Part shown: in pieces, positions 1 through 10,650 of the stretch
Position numbering within the stretch: position 1 is the first letter of the stretch
How the letters are laid out: each line of letters starts with the position of its first letter
Assembly (NCBI GenBank): GCA_013289665.1
Contig: JABCZN010000005.1
Location: forward strand, 62,001 to 126,000
DNA length: 64,000 nt
Source: Acidobacteriota bacterium
GTDB taxonomy: Bacteria > Acidobacteriota > Terriglobia > Acidiferrales > UBA7541
Reading direction: 5' to 3'
Made by a program: the position numbers and the translations under genes
The notes under the pieces: model-generated
What the model saw: the letters and a program-made list of their open reading frames with translations, nothing else
Told to the model about the DNA's origin: nothing
Database searches by the model: none

Positions 1-94
1 AATCATGGCGCTATGGGTAAAATTTCTTGTCTGGAATTTTCAAACAGTTGTTTGAATCCGGCAAGCGGCCTTGTGCCGGCAAGGAGCATCACCA

Positions 95-1894
95 ATGGCC
101 ACCTCCGTTTTGACCAAACCCGCGGCAAAGGGCGGGAGCTTTCTGCTGGAATCCGCAGCGCCCGCCGATATCTTCACCCCGGCGGACCTTTCTGACGACC
201 AGAAGCTGATCGGGCAGACCGCGGAAGAGTTTGTGATCAAGGAAGTGCTGCCGCTGGCGAAGGACCTCGAGAACAAGAAACCGGGGCTGATGCCGGAACT
301 GGTTCGCAAGGCGGCGGAACTTGGATTGATGAGCGGCGGCACGCCGGAGGAGTATGGCGGGGCGGGCCTGGATAAGATTGCCACTACGGTGCTCACGGAA
401 AAAATTTCCATCTATGGCGGCTTCGCCGTCACGCACGGCGCACACGCGGGCATCGGGACGCTGCCAATCGTCTATTTCGGGACGGAAGAGCAGAAGAAAA
501 AATACCTGCCCAAACTGGCGAGCGCCGAGTTGATCGGGGCGTATTGCTTATCTGAGCCGCAGGCCGGCAGCGACGCGCAGAATTCGCTGACGCGCGCGGA
601 ACTGAACAAGGAAGGCACGCACTACATCCTGAACGGGCAAAAGATGTGGATCACCAACGGGGGCTTCGCGGATCTTTACGTGGTGTTCGCCAAGGTGGAT
701 GGAGAAAAGTTCACCGCGTTCATCGTGGAGCGGAAATTTCCCGGCTGCAAACCCGGCAACGAAGAGCACAAGATGGGAATTCACGGCAGCTCGACGACGC
801 CGATTTTCCTGGAAAACTGCATGGTGCCGAAGGAAAACGTGCTGCATGAAATCGGGCGCGGGCACATCGTGGCGTTCAACGTGCTGAATGCGGGGCGGTT
901 TACGCTGGGGGCATCGGGGGTTGGCGGATCGAAACACGTGCTGATGACCGCCGCGAAATACGCGAAGGAGCGCAAGGCGTTCGGCAAGCAGATCGGCGAG
1001 TTTGGGCTGATGCGGGAAAAGCTGGCGGAGATGGCGATCCAGATTTTCGCCGTCGAATCGATGATTTATCGCACGGCGGGCAACATCGAAGCGGCGATGC
1101 ACGCGGCGTCAGGTTCCGGCGACAAAGCAGAGAACACGATGAAGGTGCTGGAGGAATACGCGATCGAGAGCTCTATTTCGAAAGTGTACGGCAGCGAAAT
1201 GCTGGATTATGTGGTGGACGAGGGCGTGCAGATTTTTGGCGGCTACGGATTCCACGAAGACTATCCGGTGTGCCGCGCGTACCGCGATTCGCGCGTGAAC
1301 CGCATCTTTGAGGGCACCAACGAAATCAACCGCATGCTGATCATCCAGATGCTCATGAAACGTGCGATGGGCGGCCAACTGGCGCTGATCCCCGCGGCCA
1401 TGAAGCTGGCCGATGAGATTCTCGCCGGGCCTTCGTTCGAAGAATCGCCCGAAGGAGTGCTTGCCGAGGAAGGGCGCACCATCGCGAACTGCAAGAAGAT
1501 GTTCCTGCAAGCGGCCGGCGGCGCCGTCGGGAAATTCCGCGAAAAGCTGGCGGAGGAACAGGAACTGATCGGAGCGCTGGCCAACATCGTTATGGAGGTC
1601 TACGCGATGGAATCGAGCTTGCTTCGCGCGCAGAAGGCCGCCCTGAACAGGGGCGAAGCTGCCTCTTCCGTGATGATTGATGCCGCACGGGTTTTCATCG
1701 CGGATGCAGCCGAGCGCGTGGATCACGAAGCGAAGCGCGCCATCGCCGCGGTCCAGGAAGGCGACATGCTGACGACACAGATGGCCGTGCTGAAGCGCTT
1801 CGGCAAGCGCCCGGCCGTGGATACGATCGCACTGCGTCGCCGGGTCGCCGCAGCCGTGCAGTCGCAGGACCGCTACCCATTCGAGGGGCGCTGA
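95..1894 (+). CDS. Acyl-CoA dehydrogenase, long form
   Basis: FAD-dependent acyl-CoA dehydrogenase expected to catalyse the first step of fatty-acid beta-oxidation (alpha,beta-desaturation of acyl-CoA). The N-terminal and middle domains are typical: YCLSEPQAGSD around residue 150, then an MWITNGG motif. The C-terminal helical domain carries RIFEGTNEINR near residues 403-413, the family signature. At about 599 residues it is longer than the usual 380-400, with an extra C-terminal helical domain as in very-long-chain/ACAD9-type enzymes, so a long-chain substrate is likely (inference). The ATG at 95 is chosen because AAGGAG lies 8 nt upstream. An in-frame TTG at 71 has no ribosome site. No other beta-oxidation gene is adjacent. 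Confidence 0.93.
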   Translation: MATSVLTKPAAKGGSFLLESAAPADIFTPADLSDDQKLIGQTAEEFVIKEVLPLAKDLENKKPGLMPELVRKAAELGLMSGGTPEEYGGAGLDKIATTVLTEKISIYGGFAVTHGAHAGIGTLPIVYFGTEEQKKKYLPKLASAELIGAYCLSEPQAGSDAQNSLTRAELNKEGTHYILNGQKMWITNGGFADLYVVFAKVDGEKFTAFIVERKFPGCKPGNEEHKMGIHGSSTTPIFLENCMVPKENVLHEIGRGHIVAFNVLNAGRFTLGASGVGGSKHVLMTAAKYAKERKAFGKQIGEFGLMREKLAEMAIQIFAVESMIYRTAGNIEAAMHAASGSGDKAENTMKVLEEYAIESSISKVYGSEMLDYVVDEGVQIFGGYGFHEDYPVCRAYRDSRVNRIFEGTNEINRMLIIQMLMKRAMGGQLALIPAAMKLADEILAGPSFEESPEGVLAEEGRTIANCKKMFLQAAGGAVGKFREKLAEEQELIGALANIVMEVYAMESSLLRAQKAALNRGEAASSVMIDAARVFIADAAERVDHEAKRAIAAVQEGDMLTTQMAVLKRFGKRPAVDTIALRRRVAAAVQSQDRYPFEGR

Positions 1895-2079
1895 GGAATC
1901 CGGGCGAAATCGATACCCTCCCTCCGCCCCCGATCGCAGGCCTGGCCGGCCGGTTTAAAAGACTTGCCCAATGCGTTCCGAACAATGGATGACGAACCGG
2001 GCACAGCTAGCGCGATCGCATTTTTCCCCAAAGTGAAAATCCCCTAAACTGGTTACCTGGGCAGTACTAGGACTACATT

Positions 2080-4941
2080 TTGACGTTTCGTCGTTCTCCC
2101 CGGTCCCTGGCCGTGGTGGCCGTCTGCGTGGTATTTCTGCACCTGGTGGTCGTGGTGTTTTTTGGCACCTCCTCCCTGGGTTCCCTGCTTGGGAATGCGC
2201 TGCAGATCTTTTCCAGTTTCCTGGCTGCGGCGATGTGTTTTCAGGCGGCCCGGCGAGCGGCGGGCTTTGGCCGGTCGTTCTGGGTTCTGGTCGGGTTTGG
2301 CATGGGCGTGTGGGGATTGGCTGACTTTGGCTGGACCTACTATGAGCTCGTTCTTCACCGGGAGCCGCCGCCCGGCTCGCTGATCCGCTTTCTGTTCGAC
2401 ACGCACGGCATGTTCTTCGTGATGGCCATTTTTCTGAACCAGGATAAAGAGGACTCGCGAGTGGATCTGCCGGAAGTGCTCGATTTCCTGCAGATCGGCA
2501 TTCTATTCTTCCTGATTTATTTCGGCGCTTATTATCTGCCCGCCATCAATCTGGAGTATCACGGAGCGCTGGAGCGGGAATTTCAGGTGATGACGGCCGC
2601 AATGTCCGGGATATTCCTTCTCGCCCTGCTTCAGTGGAGACGAAGCGCCACGCGCGAGGCCCGGAGGCTTTATGGCGGACTGGCCAGCTATATTCTGGTC
2701 TATGGGACGCTTGCGACCATCGTTTCCGGGCTGCAGGTAGATCATGAAGCGCCAACCGGAAGTTGGCGCGACCTCGGATGGACGATCCCCCTTCTAGCTG
2801 GCGCTGTCTGGGCGGCTACCTGGCAAGCGGCCCCTGAAGCGCAGGCGCAGACACCGAAGCGTAACCAAACTTTGGTGGAGATCCTTGTCAGCAACGCGAT
2901 GTTTTTCTTCGCGCCGATGGTCATCCTGATCCAGGTGGCGCAGCTCGGCCCAGGCCTCAGAGCGATTCGGTTCACCCTGCTGGGCATTTCCTTCAGCTGC
3001 TATGCCGTGCGCATCGGCTGGACGCAGTACCGCCAGCAGCAGAACGAAGAAACCGTGCGCCGCCAATCGCTGGCGATGGACTCCTCGATTGAGGGAATCG
3101 GAATTCTGAATGAAAAGGGAGTGCACAGCTACGCGAACTCCGCCCTCGCCTCGATGCTCGGGTTTGATTCTCCCGAGCGTATCGTCGGCCAGCCCTGGAA
3201 AGTGGTTTACGCGTTCCAGCCGATTGCCGAAATCGAATCCCAGGTTCGCAAAGGGCTATCGGAAACCGGCAAGTGGTCGGGCAGTCTGCAGTTGCGACGG
3301 CCGGATGGCAGCCGAATCCCGGTGGAGTTTCACGTGGGGCGGCTGCCGGACGGCGGCACCGTGTGCGGCTGCCGCGATCTTTCGCAGCATGAGCAGGCGG
3401 AGAAAGCGCGAGCGGACGCGGAAACCAAATACCAGATGCTCGTCGAACACGTCAATGCGATCACCTACATCGCCGAAATTGGCATCAACGGGAAGTGGTT
3501 CTACATCAGCCCGCAGGTGGAAAACATTCTGGGTTACACTCCGGATGAATGGCTGGCACTTTCCTCCGACTGGGATCAACACATCCATCCGGACGATCTC
3601 GCGGTGGTGATTGCCGCGGAAGAGCAGAGCCGGAATGGATTTCCCTTCCAGGCAGAATTCCGCGTGCGGCGAAAGGACGGACGCGAAGTGTGGCTGAGCG
3701 ACACGGCGGTGATCGTTCAGGGAAGCGATTCGCACCCGGTGATGGAAGGCATCATGGTGGACATCACGGAGCGAAAGGCGCTCGAGACGCAACTGCAGCA
3801 ATCGCGCAAGATGGAGGCGGTGGGCCGGCTGGCCGGTGGCATCGCCCACGACTTCAACAATCTCCTGACCATTATTTCGGGTTACACCGAACTGGCCTTG
3901 AGCCGGCCGCACCTTCCCGGCGAAGCGCACGCCGATATCGAGCGGATCGAGAATGCTTCGGGGCGCGCGGCGGCCCTGGTCCGGCAGTTGCTGGCGTTCA
4001 GCCGCAAGCAGGTGTTGCAGCCGAAGATTCTGGATCTGAATAAGATTGTGCTGAATCTGGATTCGCTGCTACGGCGATTGATGGATGAGCGGATCGAAAT
4101 GATCACCCGCGTGAAGGATGATCTGGGCAAAGTTAAGGCGGACCCTGCGCAGGTGGAGCAGGTGATCATGAACCTGGTCGTGAATGCGCGCGACGCCATG
4201 CCCGAAGGCGGACGGCTGGTGGTGGAAACCTGCAATGCCGACCTGGATGCAAACTATGCGGTGGACCACGTTTCCGTGCGACCCGGGCGCTACGTGATGC
4301 TGGCCGTTTCCGACACGGGCGTCGGAATGGATCGCCAGACGGTGGCGCACATATTCGAACCGTTTTTCACGACGAAGGAGAGCGGCCGCGGAACCGGGCT
4401 TGGCCTTTCGACGGTATACGGCATCGTGAAGCAGAGCGGCGGCTACATCTGGGTGTACAGCGAGCCGGGCAAGGGCAGCACGTTCAAGGTTTATCTCCCG
4501 CGCGTCGATGAGGTTCCCGAGGCCGCGGCAACTGCCCTGGCCGCGCCGCGGGGCAAGGGCGGCACGGAAACGATTTTGATTGTCGAAGATGAGGAAGCGG
4601 TGCGGGAGTTGATCCAGACGGTGCTTGCAGAAAAGGGCTACCACGTTATTCCGTCGCTTGACCCGCCGCATGCAGAACAGATTGCCGCGCGTTTCGATGG
4701 GGAAATTCACCTGCTCCTGACGGATATGGTGATGCCCGGCACTAGCGGGCGCGAATTGGCGGAGCGCATTTCCGCGAAACGCAGGGACATGCGGGTGCTC
4801 TTCATGTCCGGGTACACGGACAACGTGATTACCAGCGGCGGAATGCTGGAAGAGGGGCTGGCGTTCCTGCAGAAACCGTTTTCGCCGGCGGCGCTGGTAG
4901 AGAAAGTGCGCGAAGTGCTTAGCCAGACTCCGGCGGTTTAG
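2080..4941 (+). CDS. Membrane-anchored PAS hybrid histidine kinase with C-terminal receiver
   Basis: Sensor kinase of 953 residues. About the first 310 residues contain several hydrophobic segments, so the input domain is an integral membrane region without an obvious named fold. Two PAS domains follow (about 325-435 and 447-566, the second ending in a PAC-like [10 protein letters not shown]). The HisKA domain has the phospho-acceptor His590 in the GGIAHDFNN motif. The ATPase domain has DTGVGMD and GTGLGLS G-boxes. The C-terminal receiver domain has phospho-acceptor Asp882 in LLTDMVMPG. The start is a TTG with no strong ribosome site, so the exact N-terminus is uncertain. No response regulator gene is adjacent, so the internal receiver is probably the first output. 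Confidence 0.9.
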   Translation: MTFRRSPRSLAVVAVCVVFLHLVVVVFFGTSSLGSLLGNALQIFSSFLAAAMCFQAARRAAGFGRSFWVLVGFGMGVWGLADFGWTYYELVLHREPPPGSLIRFLFDTHGMFFVMAIFLNQDKEDSRVDLPEVLDFLQIGILFFLIYFGAYYLPAINLEYHGALEREFQVMTAAMSGIFLLALLQWRRSATREARRLYGGLASYILVYGTLATIVSGLQVDHEAPTGSWRDLGWTIPLLAGAVWAATWQAAPEAQAQTPKRNQTLVEILVSNAMFFFAPMVILIQVAQLGPGLRAIRFTLLGISFSCYAVRIGWTQYRQQQNEETVRRQSLAMDSSIEGIGILNEKGVHSYANSALASMLGFDSPERIVGQPWKVVYAFQPIAEIESQVRKGLSETGKWSGSLQLRRPDGSRIPVEFHVGRLPDGGTVCGCRDLSQHEQAEKARADAETKYQMLVEHVNAITYIAEIGINGKWFYISPQVENILGYTPDEWLALSSDWDQHIHPDDLAVVIAAEEQSRNGFPFQAEFRVRRKDGREVWLSDTAVIVQGSDSHPVMEGIMVDITERKALETQLQQSRKMEAVGRLAGGIAHDFNNLLTIISGYTELALSRPHLPGEAHADIERIENASGRAAALVRQLLAFSRKQVLQPKILDLNKIVLNLDSLLRRLMDERIEMITRVKDDLGKVKADPAQVEQVIMNLVVNARDAMPEGGRLVVETCNADLDANYAVDHVSVRPGRYVMLAVSDTGVGMDRQTVAHIFEPFFTTKESGRGTGLGLSTVYGIVKQSGGYIWVYSEPGKGSTFKVYLPRVDEVPEAAATALAAPRGKGGTETILIVEDEEAVRELIQTVLAEKGYHVIPSLDPPHAEQIAARFDGEIHLLLTDMVMPGTSGRELAERISAKRRDMRVLFMSGYTDNVITSGGMLEEGLAFLQKPFSPAALVEKVREVLSQTPAV

Positions 4942-4978
4942 TTCTTCGTCTGGGCAGCGAAGAAAGAAAAAATGCAAT

Positions 4979-6574
4979 TCACTGAGGATTTGTTGGCGTT
5001 GGTGCCGGCGCCGGTGTTGGGTTGGGCGTTGTTGCTGGCGTTGTTGCCGGCGGGGCTTCCTTTGGCTTGCCGATGCTGTTCAGGGTTTCGACGTTAAAGC
5101 GCTTGTAGTCCGAATAGCGCGTGATGGCGTTGAGCTTGAATCCCTTGACCAGGAACACTCGCGCGCCGACGTGGGCTTCTTCATAGGTCGGCAGCCACAC
5201 TTCGTTATTCAGGTAAGCTTGCTCGAAGACAAAGCTGGTGCCTTTCTGAACGCTTGCCAGGATCCCGCCGCCGAGGTGAAAGTCGCCGACGAAATACGCT
5301 TCGAGGCGCGCGACATCGTTGGCCTTTTCATCCACCCAGACCACACCAGCCAATTCCGTCACCAGGCGTTCGACCAGATTTTTCGGTTTGTATTCGGGAT
5401 TGGGCTCGAAGTCAAAAACCAGAACGTCTTGACCGCGGAAGCGCTCGCGGCGCGGGTTTACGAACTGGGAAGTCCGCAGGAAGACCTCGATGCCGGGCTC
5501 GTCCTTGTCTTTCTGGTCTTTTCCCTGCTCCTTGGCTTTCTCCTCTTTTGCTTCTTTTTTCTTGCTTTGTTTCTGGACTTCCTCGATGCGCTTTTGGGTC
5601 TGCTCGTTTTCCTTTTTCCGTTCGCTATCGCCGAGGTCCTTGCCGTCCTTCTTCACCAGCGTCGAAATCTCTTCGCCATCGAGATAGAAAAAGGTGAATT
5701 CCTTGGCTTCCCGCTTGGTCACTTTGCCGGATTTGTCGTACTCGGTCTCTTCCTCCAGTCGCGTTCCGGCGTAGTTTTCCTTGATTTTGTCGATCTGCTT
5801 CTGGTTGGCGTCGAGTTGTTCGAAAAGTTTTTTCAGATCGGGGAGTTTCACCTGCGACTTCATCGGAAAATCGAAGACGCGCTCGCCGATGATTTCGTTG
5901 ACGCCGACACGGGTAACGCTGACCGAGTAGTTTTCTGTTCCACGAGTCAGCTCGATTTTGTAGGGAACTTTGACGCCATTGACCGCGCGGTAGTCGTCGT
6001 AGAAGCTTTCCCGCGGAATTCCCGCGATTTCTGACTTCTCCTCCAGGATCAGGTGGGTTTGGGCGTCGAAAAAAACCTGCCACTTCACGCCTGTCGGGTA
6101 AGTCAATTCCACTTGCTGCGCGGGGCGGCCATGGACCTGAGCTTCTCCCTTGTACGCGGCGCCGACTTTTCGCTTGCCCAGCGATTCTAGGCGCGCGTTG
6201 TAGTATTGGGCGGCGACCTCCATCTCGACCGCGTCAGGCCCAAGGAGCGTGTTGATTTCATTATCCGCCGACTGATGCCAGGCGGATTTGCCGTTGTAGG
6301 ACTCGATCAGCGTGTCGCCGCTGGCGCGCAGTTCGGTGTAAAACCGGTTCGGACGTTTTACCTTGAGAGTGTAGGTTCCGGGGGGAGCATCGCCGATGAC
6401 GGCGACGCTGCCATCAATGGCGAGGGTCTGCAAACGGGACACGGCCTTGCTACCCCCGACGGCTTTCAGATACTGGTCAATTATTTTCTGCGCTTCGTCG
6501 GCCCGCACCGGAACGCCGGATAGAGTTAACGGAGCTAGAGCGAGGGCGATGAGGAGGGACTTGCGCATGGGCAT
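4979..6574 (-). CDS. Secreted LolA-fold-like protein with charged linker and Pro/Thr-rich tail
   Basis: A signal peptide (MRKSLLIALALAPLTLSG, cleavage near VRA-DE) directs export. The first 250 residues look like the outer-membrane lipoprotein-sorting (LolA/LolB-like) beta fold common in Acidobacteriota: repeated short strands and a segment reading DDYRAVNGVKVPYKIE. A strongly Lys/Glu-rich, probably helical stretch follows (about 300-355), then a second beta-rich part, and finally a Pro/Thr-rich tail (APPATTPATTPNPTP). Two possible ATG starts are 6 nt apart, and AAGAG upstream fits the second (6568) slightly better. Function unknown; a periplasmic lipid- or lipoprotein-handling role is only an inference from fold resemblance. 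Confidence 0.72.
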   Translation of the reverse strand: MPMRKSLLIALALAPLTLSGVPVRADEAQKIIDQYLKAVGGSKAVSRLQTLAIDGSVAVIGDAPPGTYTLKVKRPNRFYTELRASGDTLIESYNGKSAWHQSADNEINTLLGPDAVEMEVAAQYYNARLESLGKRKVGAAYKGEAQVHGRPAQQVELTYPTGVKWQVFFDAQTHLILEEKSEIAGIPRESFYDDYRAVNGVKVPYKIELTRGTENYSVSVTRVGVNEIIGERVFDFPMKSQVKLPDLKKLFEQLDANQKQIDKIKENYAGTRLEEETEYDKSGKVTKREAKEFTFFYLDGEEISTLVKKDGKDLGDSERKKENEQTQKRIEEVQKQSKKKEAKEEKAKEQGKDQKDKDEPGIEVFLRTSQFVNPRRERFRGQDVLVFDFEPNPEYKPKNLVERLVTELAGVVWVDEKANDVARLEAYFVGDFHLGGGILASVQKGTSFVFEQAYLNNEVWLPTYEEAHVGARVFLVKGFKLNAITRYSDYKRFNVETLNSIGKPKEAPPATTPATTPNPTPAPAPTPTNPQ

Positions 6575-6701
6575 TCACTCTTAGATACGCGGAATCATAT
6601 AAAAAGTTGCGGGCGGCACCATTAATTTAACATCCTGGACTGGCACTCCAGCATGAAAGCGAGTGCCTGGAACTGGCGATCAGCTTTGAAAGACGCCTGC
6701 T

Positions 6702-7757
6702 CTACGGTTGAGCCTTGAACCAGACCAGTTTGTTGCCCACGCTCGTCATGGGCTGGCCATTGCCGGCTTCTTCCATGGTGTGAAGGCCCGCCTTCTCCGT
6801 TACCGGCACATGGCCCAGAATCTTGCCCGTCTTCGGATCGAGCTTGACGACCCAGCCGGGAGATCCGGCCGGTTCATTGAGCGGTTGCAATCCTGCCCAC
6901 AGCGTCCCATCCGCGCCCAGCTTGAGCGAGTAGATTCTTCCCAAGCCAGGAATCTCGCCCAGAAATTTTCCGTCGAGGTCGAATTTCTCGATGCGCCCGT
7001 TCTCGCGATCGGCAATGTAGAGGATATTGTTCTCATCCGCCACGATGGAGTGCGGCAGACGGAACTGGCCGGGACCGGGGCCCGCGCTGCCCCACTCGCG
7101 CACCTTTCTTCCATCGGCAGTGTACTCAAGTATGCGGGCATTGGCGTATCCGTCGCTGATGAAAATCCGCCCTTTCGGGGCAAAGGCAATATCGGTCGCT
7201 CCCTCGAACTTGCTGACAGCGAGTTCCGGCGGCCCACCCACATTGATTTGAAGCAGCTTTTCGCCCCCCGGGCTGAATTTGATGACCCTGGAACTGCCCG
7301 CGTCAACGGTCCAAGGATTGCCATCGGGGTCGAGCCGGATTGCATGGGGAATTTTGTAGAGTCCTTTCCCAAAGGAATGGATTACGCGGCCATCCTTGTC
7401 AATCGCAATCACTGGATCTGCTTTGTCCCCGCGCTGAATCAGCCAGATTTCGCCGGTCGTCGCGTCGCGCGCCAGCCACGAGATGAAGCCGAGTTCAGAG
7501 CCCTCGGGGAGTTTTACCGCCAGTTCGGTTGGTTGGAGGGGAAGTTTCGGGGACGCTTCGATGAGGGCGCGCAGTTTGGAGGCGTCTCGAGCGGTCGCCT
7601 GGGACTGCGCGGGAGTGAAGCTCGGTGCGGCGTGAGCGAGAAGAGAAAGGCACAGCAACTGGAGCAGCAGATTCAGCAGCCCTTTGGCCCCCGGATATTG
7701 GAGTTTCGAGCGTCGGAAAGGCGCACGAGGCGGAATCCCTGGAAAATCTTCGTTCAT
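6702..7757 (-). CDS. Exported NHL-repeat beta-propeller protein
   Basis: The protein has 351 residues, with an uncleaved or late signal-like hydrophobic segment (LLNLLLQLLCLSLLAHAA, about residues 27-44). Repeated NHL/SMP-30-like blades follow, for example GPGQFRLPHSIVADENN and LYIADRENGRIEKFDLDGKF. Such propellers occur in peptidyl-amidoglycolate lyase-like and SMP-30-like proteins, but no clear catalytic residues could be assigned. It lies 47 bp downstream of the amidohydrolase operon on the same strand and may be its last gene. Substrate unknown. Confidence 0.75.
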   Translation of the reverse strand: MNEDFPGIPPRAPFRRSKLQYPGAKGLLNLLLQLLCLSLLAHAAPSFTPAQSQATARDASKLRALIEASPKLPLQPTELAVKLPEGSELGFISWLARDATTGEIWLIQRGDKADPVIAIDKDGRVIHSFGKGLYKIPHAIRLDPDGNPWTVDAGSSRVIKFSPGGEKLLQINVGGPPELAVSKFEGATDIAFAPKGRIFISDGYANARILEYTADGRKVREWGSAGPGPGQFRLPHSIVADENNILYIADRENGRIEKFDLDGKFLGEIPGLGRIYSLKLGADGTLWAGLQPLNEPAGSPGWVVKLDPKTGKILGHVPVTEKAGLHTMEEAGNGQPMTSVGNKLVWFKAQP

Positions 7758-7804
7758 CGTTGCGTCTCGCGCTGTCGCCCGCTCGTGGCAAGCGTTTACG
7801 AGCT

Positions 7805-9148
7805 TTACTGCGCGGCCTTGGGGCGGTTCAAATATTTTTCATACAAGGACTTTTGCTTGTTGTCCGTGGATATGAGCTGTCCCTTAATGAAAAGGTAGCG
7901 CACGTCGGTGGTGACGTCGAGCGGGTCGCCGCTCGTGACGATCAGGTTGGCGGTCTTCCCGGTTTCCACGGTGCCCAATTGGGCGTCGAGACCGAACATT
8001 TGCGCGGGATAGAGCGTGACCGCCTTCAGCCCTTCCTCGTAGGGCAGGCCGTGGGCCACGGCATTCGCCGCGTTTTGGCCGAGGCGGCGCGCGAAGCTGT
8101 TGTCAAAGCTGCCAAAGGCAATTTTTATGCCGGCGGCGCGAAGCTCTTCGGGCTGGGTGAGCAAACGGTCGTAGGCGTCGTCCTCTTCGGGAGGCTCGCC
8201 GAGCGTGGGCCGCAGAATGACCGGCACGCCTTTTGAGCGCAGCAGGCCTTTCTCTTTCCAGGCTTCGGTGGCTCCCGCGAGGATGATTTTCAATTTTTGC
8301 TTGTCGCAGAACTCGACCGCATCGCGAATTTGCCGCGCCTGATCCGCAAAAACCAGCAGAGGCATCTCGCCGCGAATTACGGGAGCCATCGCTTCGAGTT
8401 TAAGGTCGCGCTCGAACCCGGCGCCACCGGGGTTTTCGAGGGCTTGCGCATAGTGGCGGGCCTGCTCGACATAGTCCGCGAGTTCGTTGATCTGCTTGTC
8501 ATATTCTTTTTTCACGTCCGTGAAGGACTTTTCCCTGGTCGAGAGAGCCGAGAAATCGAAGGAACGCGTCTCGATACCGGGCCAATCGACTACCATGGCC
8601 GCATGCTTGTTGATGAGCATCTCTTCGGCGGTCCAACCGGCAAGGTGTATCGCCGAGGCCCGGCCGCCAACCAGATTGGCGGGGCCGCGGCTGTCGAAGC
8701 CGCCGCTGGCCGGCGCCGCGATCACTTCCGTGATGCCTGATGCGCGGGTCACGGGAATGTGCGCGCTGGAAGGAAGAATCGCGGTCGCCGCGGTCACATC
8801 GGGATTGAACGAACCGGTTTCGGTAGTGTCCACGGTAGCGCTCACGGCGCCGATTTCGCTCAAGCCCATTTGCGTGACGGAATCGAACAGGCCGGGATAC
8901 ACCTGGAGGCCCTTCGCATCGATGACCTGCGCTCCCTCGGGAATCGGAACGCCCGCGCCGACGGCCGCGATTTTTCCGGCACGAATCACCACCGTGCCGT
9001 CTTCGACGGGCGGTCCGGCCAGAGTAAAGATTTTTGCGTGGGTGATCGCGAAGTCGGCTGTTCCGGCGGTTTGCGCAGTGCTGGGGCGCGCATTGAATAA
9101 TGCGAGGATAAGAATCGTGCCGAGGAAATTCAGGTGACGACGTTTCAC
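7805..9148 (-). CDS. Amidohydrolase-superfamily protein lacking the HxH metal motif
   Basis: Secreted protein with signal peptide (FLGTILILALFNARPSTAQ) and the composite beta-sandwich/TIM-barrel architecture of imidazolonepropionase-like amidohydrolases: an N-terminal VIRAGKIAAVGAGVPIP segment and a C-terminal QLGTVETGKTANLIVTSGD segment. After the YPGLFD strand the expected HxH metal ligands are replaced (GLFDSVTQMGL), so normal hydrolase activity is doubtful. It starts within the stop region of the upstream amidohydrolase (ATGA overlap, 4 bp), so the two are translationally coupled. A partner or scaffold role is inferred from context. Confidence 0.85.
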   Translation of the reverse strand: MKRRHLNFLGTILILALFNARPSTAQTAGTADFAITHAKIFTLAGPPVEDGTVVIRAGKIAAVGAGVPIPEGAQVIDAKGLQVYPGLFDSVTQMGLSEIGAVSATVDTTETGSFNPDVTAATAILPSSAHIPVTRASGITEVIAAPASGGFDSRGPANLVGGRASAIHLAGWTAEEMLINKHAAMVVDWPGIETRSFDFSALSTREKSFTDVKKEYDKQINELADYVEQARHYAQALENPGGAGFERDLKLEAMAPVIRGEMPLLVFADQARQIRDAVEFCDKQKLKIILAGATEAWKEKGLLRSKGVPVILRPTLGEPPEEDDAYDRLLTQPEELRAAGIKIAFGSFDNSFARRLGQNAANAVAHGLPYEEGLKAVTLYPAQMFGLDAQLGTVETGKTANLIVTSGDPLDVTTDVRYLFIKGQLISTDNKQKSLYEKYLNRPKAAQ

Positions 9149-10650
9149 AGCGCGCCTCCCTGACCCGCGTCATCTTGCGGAGGCTTTGATTTGCCTTCCG
9201 GCTTCTTTTCTTCGGGCTTGTTATCGTCCGGTTTTTTCTCTACGGACTTCTTCTCCTCAGGTGTCTTGGCGCCTTCCTTCTTTTCTTCGTCTTGTTTCTT
9301 CCTGGCCTTTTCGAGGAGATCTTTCTTTTCCGTTTCGAGCGCAGCGCGCCCCGCTTGTTCCCTATCCCGGTCAAAATAGACGCGGCCGTCGATCAGCGTC
9401 TTCTCGACGACGGCGTAGGCGCTGAGCGGATCGTGATTGTAGATGGCCAGGTCCGCGTCCTTGCCGACGTCAATCGTGCCCACGCGCTTTTCGATCCCCA
9501 ACTGGATGGCGGGATTCAGGGTGACGAGTTTCAGCGCTTCGTCGCGGGTCAGTCCGCCATAGCGGATGGATTTTGCCGCTTCCTGATTGAGGTGCGTGGC
9601 TTCCGCCGCATCGTCCGAGTTGACCGAAACGAGCACGCCGCGCCTGGTCATCAGCGCCGCGTTATAGGGAATCGCCTCGTAGGCTTCGGCCTTATAGGCC
9701 CACCAGTCGGAAAACGTGGAGGCTCCGCTGCCCGCCGCGGCGATTTCGTCGGCGACCTTGTAGCCCTCCAGAACGTGTTGAAAGGTTTGAACGTGGAAGC
9801 CAAATTCCCTGGCCACACGCAGCAGCATCAGGATTTCGTCTTCGCGGTAGCAGTGCGCGTGGACGTAGCGCTTTCCTTCGAGCACTTCGACGAGCGGATC
9901 GAGTTTCAGATTGCGGCGCGGGAGAATTATATTCCTCTCGCCCGCCGCTGCGCGCTTGTTGTAGTCGTCCCAGGATTTTTTGTAGTCGCGCGCTTCGGTG
10001 AAGGCGCTGCGAATCGTCTCCTCAACGCCCATGCGCGTGGTGGGATAACGTTCCGGCGCGCCGCTGGCACGGAAATTCGAACGCTTGGGATTTTCACCGA
10101 GGGCAAACTTTATGCCGGGGAGCGCGCCTTCAAACGGCAGCTTCGCGGCAGGTTGTCCCCAGCGAAGCTTGATGACGATGGTCTGGCCGCCGATCGAGTT
10201 TGCAGAACCGTGCAGAATGTTTGCCGTGGTGACGCCGCCGGCCAGATCGCGGAAGATCGAGATGTCGTCGGAGTTCAGGACGTCGGCGATATTCACCATC
10301 GAGGAGACGGAGACGGATCCTTCGTTGACGCTGCCGTCGACGGCGATGTGCGAATGGCAATCAATGATGCCCGGCATGACGAACTGGCCGGTCGCGTCAA
10401 TCACAACGGCACCCGCGGGAGCCTTCAGAGAGCCGCCAAGAGCGGCGATCTTTCCGTCCTTGATCAGGATGTCGCCCTTCTCGATGGCGCCGTGAGAGAC
10501 CGTAAGGATTGTGGCGTTCTGAATCAGGATCACCGGCGCGGCCGCATCCATTGCGGGGCCGCCGGCCGGTTTTTCCTTGGCGCCCAAGAGCCCCGTGGTT
10601 GCGAGCAGAAACGCAGCGAGGAAGCGGAGAATGTTTGCGTTGAGTTTCAT
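9145..10650 (-). CDS. Secreted amidohydrolase with intact HxH motif and Lys/Glu-rich tail
   Basis: Imidazolonepropionase/dipeptidase-type amidohydrolase. The signal peptide is LRFLAAFLLATTGLLG. The metal motif is present as GIIDCHSHIAVDG, followed by further histidines (VHAHCYREDE, QTFQHVLEG) and an aspartate-containing SVNSDDAAEATHL strand. It is expected to hydrolyse an amide or cyclic amide in the periplasm; the substrate is unknown. The C-terminus has an unusual low-complexity tail of about 65 residues rich in Lys, Glu and Pro. It overlaps both neighbours by 4 bp (ATGA), forming a tightly coupled three-gene operon in which it is the only member with complete metal ligands. Confidence 0.88.
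   Translation of the reverse strand: MKLNANILRFLAAFLLATTGLLGAKEKPAGGPAMDAAAPVILIQNATILTVSHGAIEKGDILIKDGKIAALGGSLKAPAGAVVIDATGQFVMPGIIDCHSHIAVDGSVNEGSVSVSSMVNIADVLNSDDISIFRDLAGGVTTANILHGSANSIGGQTIVIKLRWGQPAAKLPFEGALPGIKFALGENPKRSNFRASGAPERYPTTRMGVEETIRSAFTEARDYKKSWDDYNKRAAAGERNIILPRRNLKLDPLVEVLEGKRYVHAHCYREDEILMLLRVAREFGFHVQTFQHVLEGYKVADEIAAAGSGASTFSDWWAYKAEAYEAIPYNAALMTRRGVLVSVNSDDAAEATHLNQEAAKSIRYGGLTRDEALKLVTLNPAIQLGIEKRVGTIDVGKDADLAIYNHDPLSAYAVVEKTLIDGRVYFDRDREQAGRAALETEKKDLLEKARKKQDEEKKEGAKTPEEKKSVEKKPDDNKPEEKKPEGKSKPPQDDAGQGGAL

Noticed and set aside
4943..4963. TTCTTCG/CGAAGAA hairpin between convergent genes as terminator
   Set aside because: Followed by an A-run instead of a T-run on the plus strand, and its weak stem has a long loop.
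5171..6034. 287-codon rightward frame inside the LolA-like gene
   Set aside because: Exact antisense of a Lys/Glu-rich coding region, which generates Phe/Leu-rich pseudo-membrane sequence.
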